A stretch of DNA of 64,000 nt from the NCBI RefSeq assembly GCF_015354405.1, contig NZ_JADKYP010000018.1:52711-116710 (forward strand), in the 5' to 3' direction. Under the pieces are notes generated by a model that ran no database searches, was not told the origin of the DNA, and worked only from the letters and a program-made list of their open reading frames with translations. Positions 62,266 through 64,000 of this stretch are shown here, piece after piece (positions within the stretch are counted from its first letter, which is position 1; each line of letters starts with the position of its first letter). Both the position numbers and the translations under genes were made by a program. The stretch is from Nocardia sp. BSTN01. Lineage in GTDB: Bacteria; Actinomycetota; Actinomycetes; Mycobacteriales; Mycobacteriaceae.

Positions 62266-62851
62266 CACTGTCTCCCGCATCGGTATTCGGTTGATACTGC
62301 TCGTATTTCGGCCAGTCCTGCGGAATCGCGGTGCCGCGCAGTCCGGTATCGGCCGCCAGCGCGACGGCCTCGTCACCGAGCGGATTCAGTCCCGGCCCCT
62401 TGGCCAGCGAATGTGCGATCAGCACGTGCAGGCATTTGACCCGCTCCGGCATCCCGCCACCGCTGAAATCCGTTCCCAGCGACTCGATTTCGTCGCGCTC
62501 GGACAGGTAGCTCTCGTGCGCGACACGGTAGGCGGCAGCCAGTTCCGGGTCGGCGGCCAGGCGTTCGGTCATCCCGCGCATCAGTCCGGCGGCCTCCTGG
62601 CGGCTCGCCTCGGCGGTCAGGCGCGGATCGGTGAGGTAGTAGAGCGTGGGGAACGGGGTGCCGTCGGGCAGCCGCGGCGCGGTCTTCACGACCGCCGGTT
62701 GGCCGTCGGGCGTGCGATAGGCGATGGCGAGCACCCCGCGCGGCTCCCGGCCGAGCTGGCGGGCCACGATCTCGAGATCAGCCTCCACGGGCGCACCCTG
62801 CTCATCACCCGCCTCGCCGGACGAAGGCTCGGGCGTAGCGGGGTCGGTCAC
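62258..62851 (-). CDS. DUF501 protein (Rv1025-like)
   Basis: A 197-residue conserved actinobacterial protein. The DUF501 domain (residues about 25-185) shows DLEIVARQLGREPRGVLAIA, FPTLYYLTDPRL and PERVKCLHVLIAHSLAKGPG. The acidic head is not conserved. Its function is unknown, but it always sits between ftsB-like and ppx genes. It overlaps the ftsB-like gene by 4 bp and ppx by 8 bp. Confidence 0.88.
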   Translation of the reverse strand: MTDPATPEPSSGEAGDEQGAPVEADLEIVARQLGREPRGVLAIAYRTPDGQPAVVKTAPRLPDGTPFPTLYYLTDPRLTAEASRQEAAGLMRGMTERLAADPELAAAYRVAHESYLSERDEIESLGTDFSGGGMPERVKCLHVLIAHSLAKGPGLNPLGDEAVALAADTGLRGTAIPQDWPKYEQYQPNTDAGDSDE

Positions 62852-63507
62852 CGGGGTTCTCCTTCAGGATGGGGCGGGGGCGGGGGCGGTGGTGGAGGGG
62901 GCGGCGGGGGCGCCGGCGTGGTGGGCGTGGGCTGCGGCTCGGACATACTGCGCCACAGCTGGGTGTACCAAGGATCGGGGCGGCGGGCCTGACTCGTCGG
63001 CACCGGCACCGCGGGCTGCTCGATACCGGGCACCTGGACGATATAGGCGGTGTCGCCGGGCATCACCAGCCGCAGCCGGTCGCGCGCCTCGGAGCGGATA
63101 TAGGCGGGATCTTCCTGTTGTGCGCGGCGGTCGCGCAACCGCGTCAGATCGTTTTCCAGATCGCGGCGCTGTTCGGCCAATTGCACCGATTCCGAACGCT
63201 GACTGAAATAGGTGCGCATCGGCACGGCGAGAGTCAACGCGAGCGCGCACAACACCGCGGCCAGGATGACCGCGCGCCCGGTGGACAAGCCCAGAATCCG
63301 GTGATCGTGGCGATCCTCGGACTTCTTCGACTTCGCACGCGTGGTGCGCGGTTCGGATTTCGCGCCGGCCGGACGACGTTGCGCGGCCCGCTTTCCGGCG
63401 GACGTGCGTGTGGAGCCGTTCGCGGCCCGTTCGGGTCGGGGAGACCGCGTCGAGCGGCGGTCACCGCGTCCTGCCGGACTGGTGCCGCGCGCCCGTCGCT
63501 CCGTCAT
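62848..63507 (-). CDS. FtsB/DivIC-type septum formation initiator
   Basis: A 219-residue single-pass division protein of the FtsB/DivIC family. A basic cytoplasmic head (residues about 1-75) is followed by one transmembrane helix (ILAAVLCALALTLAVPM), then the periplasmic coiled coil LAEQRRDLENDLTRLRDR and the DivIC motif RLRLVMPGDTAYIV. A C-terminal extension ends in a run of about 14 prolines. It acts in the FtsQ-FtsL-FtsB complex. ATG 63507 is behind AGGTGTGGGG. Located next to eno as in mycobacteria (Rv1024). Confidence 0.88.
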   Translation of the reverse strand: MTERRARGTSPAGRGDRRSTRSPRPERAANGSTRTSAGKRAAQRRPAGAKSEPRTTRAKSKKSEDRHDHRILGLSTGRAVILAAVLCALALTLAVPMRTYFSQRSESVQLAEQRRDLENDLTRLRDRRAQQEDPAYIRSEARDRLRLVMPGDTAYIVQVPGIEQPAVPVPTSQARRPDPWYTQLWRSMSEPQPTPTTPAPPPPPPPPPPPPPHPEGEPR

Positions 63508-63534
63508 CCCCACACCTCGAAATCGCCTGCCTCC

Positions 63535-63606
63535 GCAGCGGTGCTGCGAATCTGTGCAGCAGCGGTGCTGCAAATCCGTGCCGTAGCGGCGCTGCGATTC
63601 GACCGC
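63535..63606. repeat. Three tandem 24-bp repeats
   Basis: GCAGCGGTGCTGCGAATCTG-type units at 63535-63558, 63559-63582 and 63583-63606, with the third more diverged, in the 174-bp gap between eno and the ftsB-like gene. Each contains a self-complementary GCAGC...GCTGC. Confidence 0.75.
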
Positions 63607-63681
63607 ACAGCGCACCGGTTTCGCGCGGTGACCGGCCGCGGTATCGACCGGCCCCGCACGCCACACCCGTTGTCGAGGCTA

Positions 63682-64000
<319 letters not shown>

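Noticed and set aside
63535-63606. Three 24-bp repeats as a CRISPR array
   Set aside because: Units are contiguous without spacers, and no cas genes are present.

Overview
The window reads as chromosomal DNA of a mycolic-acid actinomycete, most likely Nocardia or a close relative. The evidence is the high G+C content, mycothiol S-conjugate amidase (mca), an antigen-85-like secreted esterase, tandem PucR-type regulators, and two gene blocks in the order I recall from Mycobacterium tuberculosis: the Rv1074c-Rv1083 block (14.3-24.0 kb) and the eno/ftsB-like/DUF501/ppx block (61.3-64.0 kb). The genus is an inference.

Layout. 0-1.2 kb: a partial unknown gene and a HepT/HTH-MNT toxin-antitoxin pair with a palindromic operator. 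1.2-6.4 kb: a tightly overlapping ten-gene gas-vesicle operon on the minus strand (gvpK, S, F/L, J, O, G, F/L, A, an SRPBCC protein and a membrane/acidic protein). 6.6-8.4 kb: a J-domain-like mini-protein, a Cys-rich mini-protein and an Ag85-like esterase. 8.5-13.9 kb: a giant single-chain biotin-dependent acyl-CoA carboxylase. 14.3-24.0 kb: housekeeping block with an Rv1083-like protein, mca, a DUF4307 protein, greA, metB, a secreted SLT-type lytic transglycosylase with a long leader, cbs, a secreted protein, an SGNH lipase and a thiolase. 24.3-29.3 kb: DUF1330, BI-1 membrane protein, an RsmC/RlmG-type methyltransferase, a lipoprotein, a DUF6153-like/DUF305 pair and a small membrane protein. 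29.5-41.7 kb: two lipases, two PucR regulators, an amino-acid permease, a kinase-like protein, a cytosine/purine permease, a GT87 mannosyltransferase and a GNAT protein. 41.8-51.7 kb: a probable pseudoenzyme hydrolase, DUF1266, a PH-like protein, a 31-aa membrane peptide, PAP2, an MFS exporter, a P450, an acyl-CoA dehydrogenase behind a KstR-type box, DoxX and a methyltransferase.

The accessory part lies at 51.7-59.5 kb. It holds a decayed tandem duplication of the 3' end of a secreted hydrolase and a lone AbiEi/DUF559 protein. It also holds an XRE regulator preceded by a ~153-bp element that recurs after the gene, with two decayed copies of the regulator's 3' end beyond it. Further on are a frameshifted small gene, a 38-aa membrane peptide, and a DUF3558 pair in which one copy has lost its lipoprotein signal. 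A tRNA-Leu(UAA) without the long variable arm follows, then a POT peptide transporter and the ppx/DUF501/ftsB-like/eno block.

Functionally, greA, metB/cbs, mca, ppx and eno are core functions. The gas-vesicle operon, the carboxylase, the KstR-box acyl-CoA dehydrogenase and the 51-59 kb duplication zone are the most distinctive parts. No insertion sequence, integrase, CRISPR array or rRNA operon was seen.
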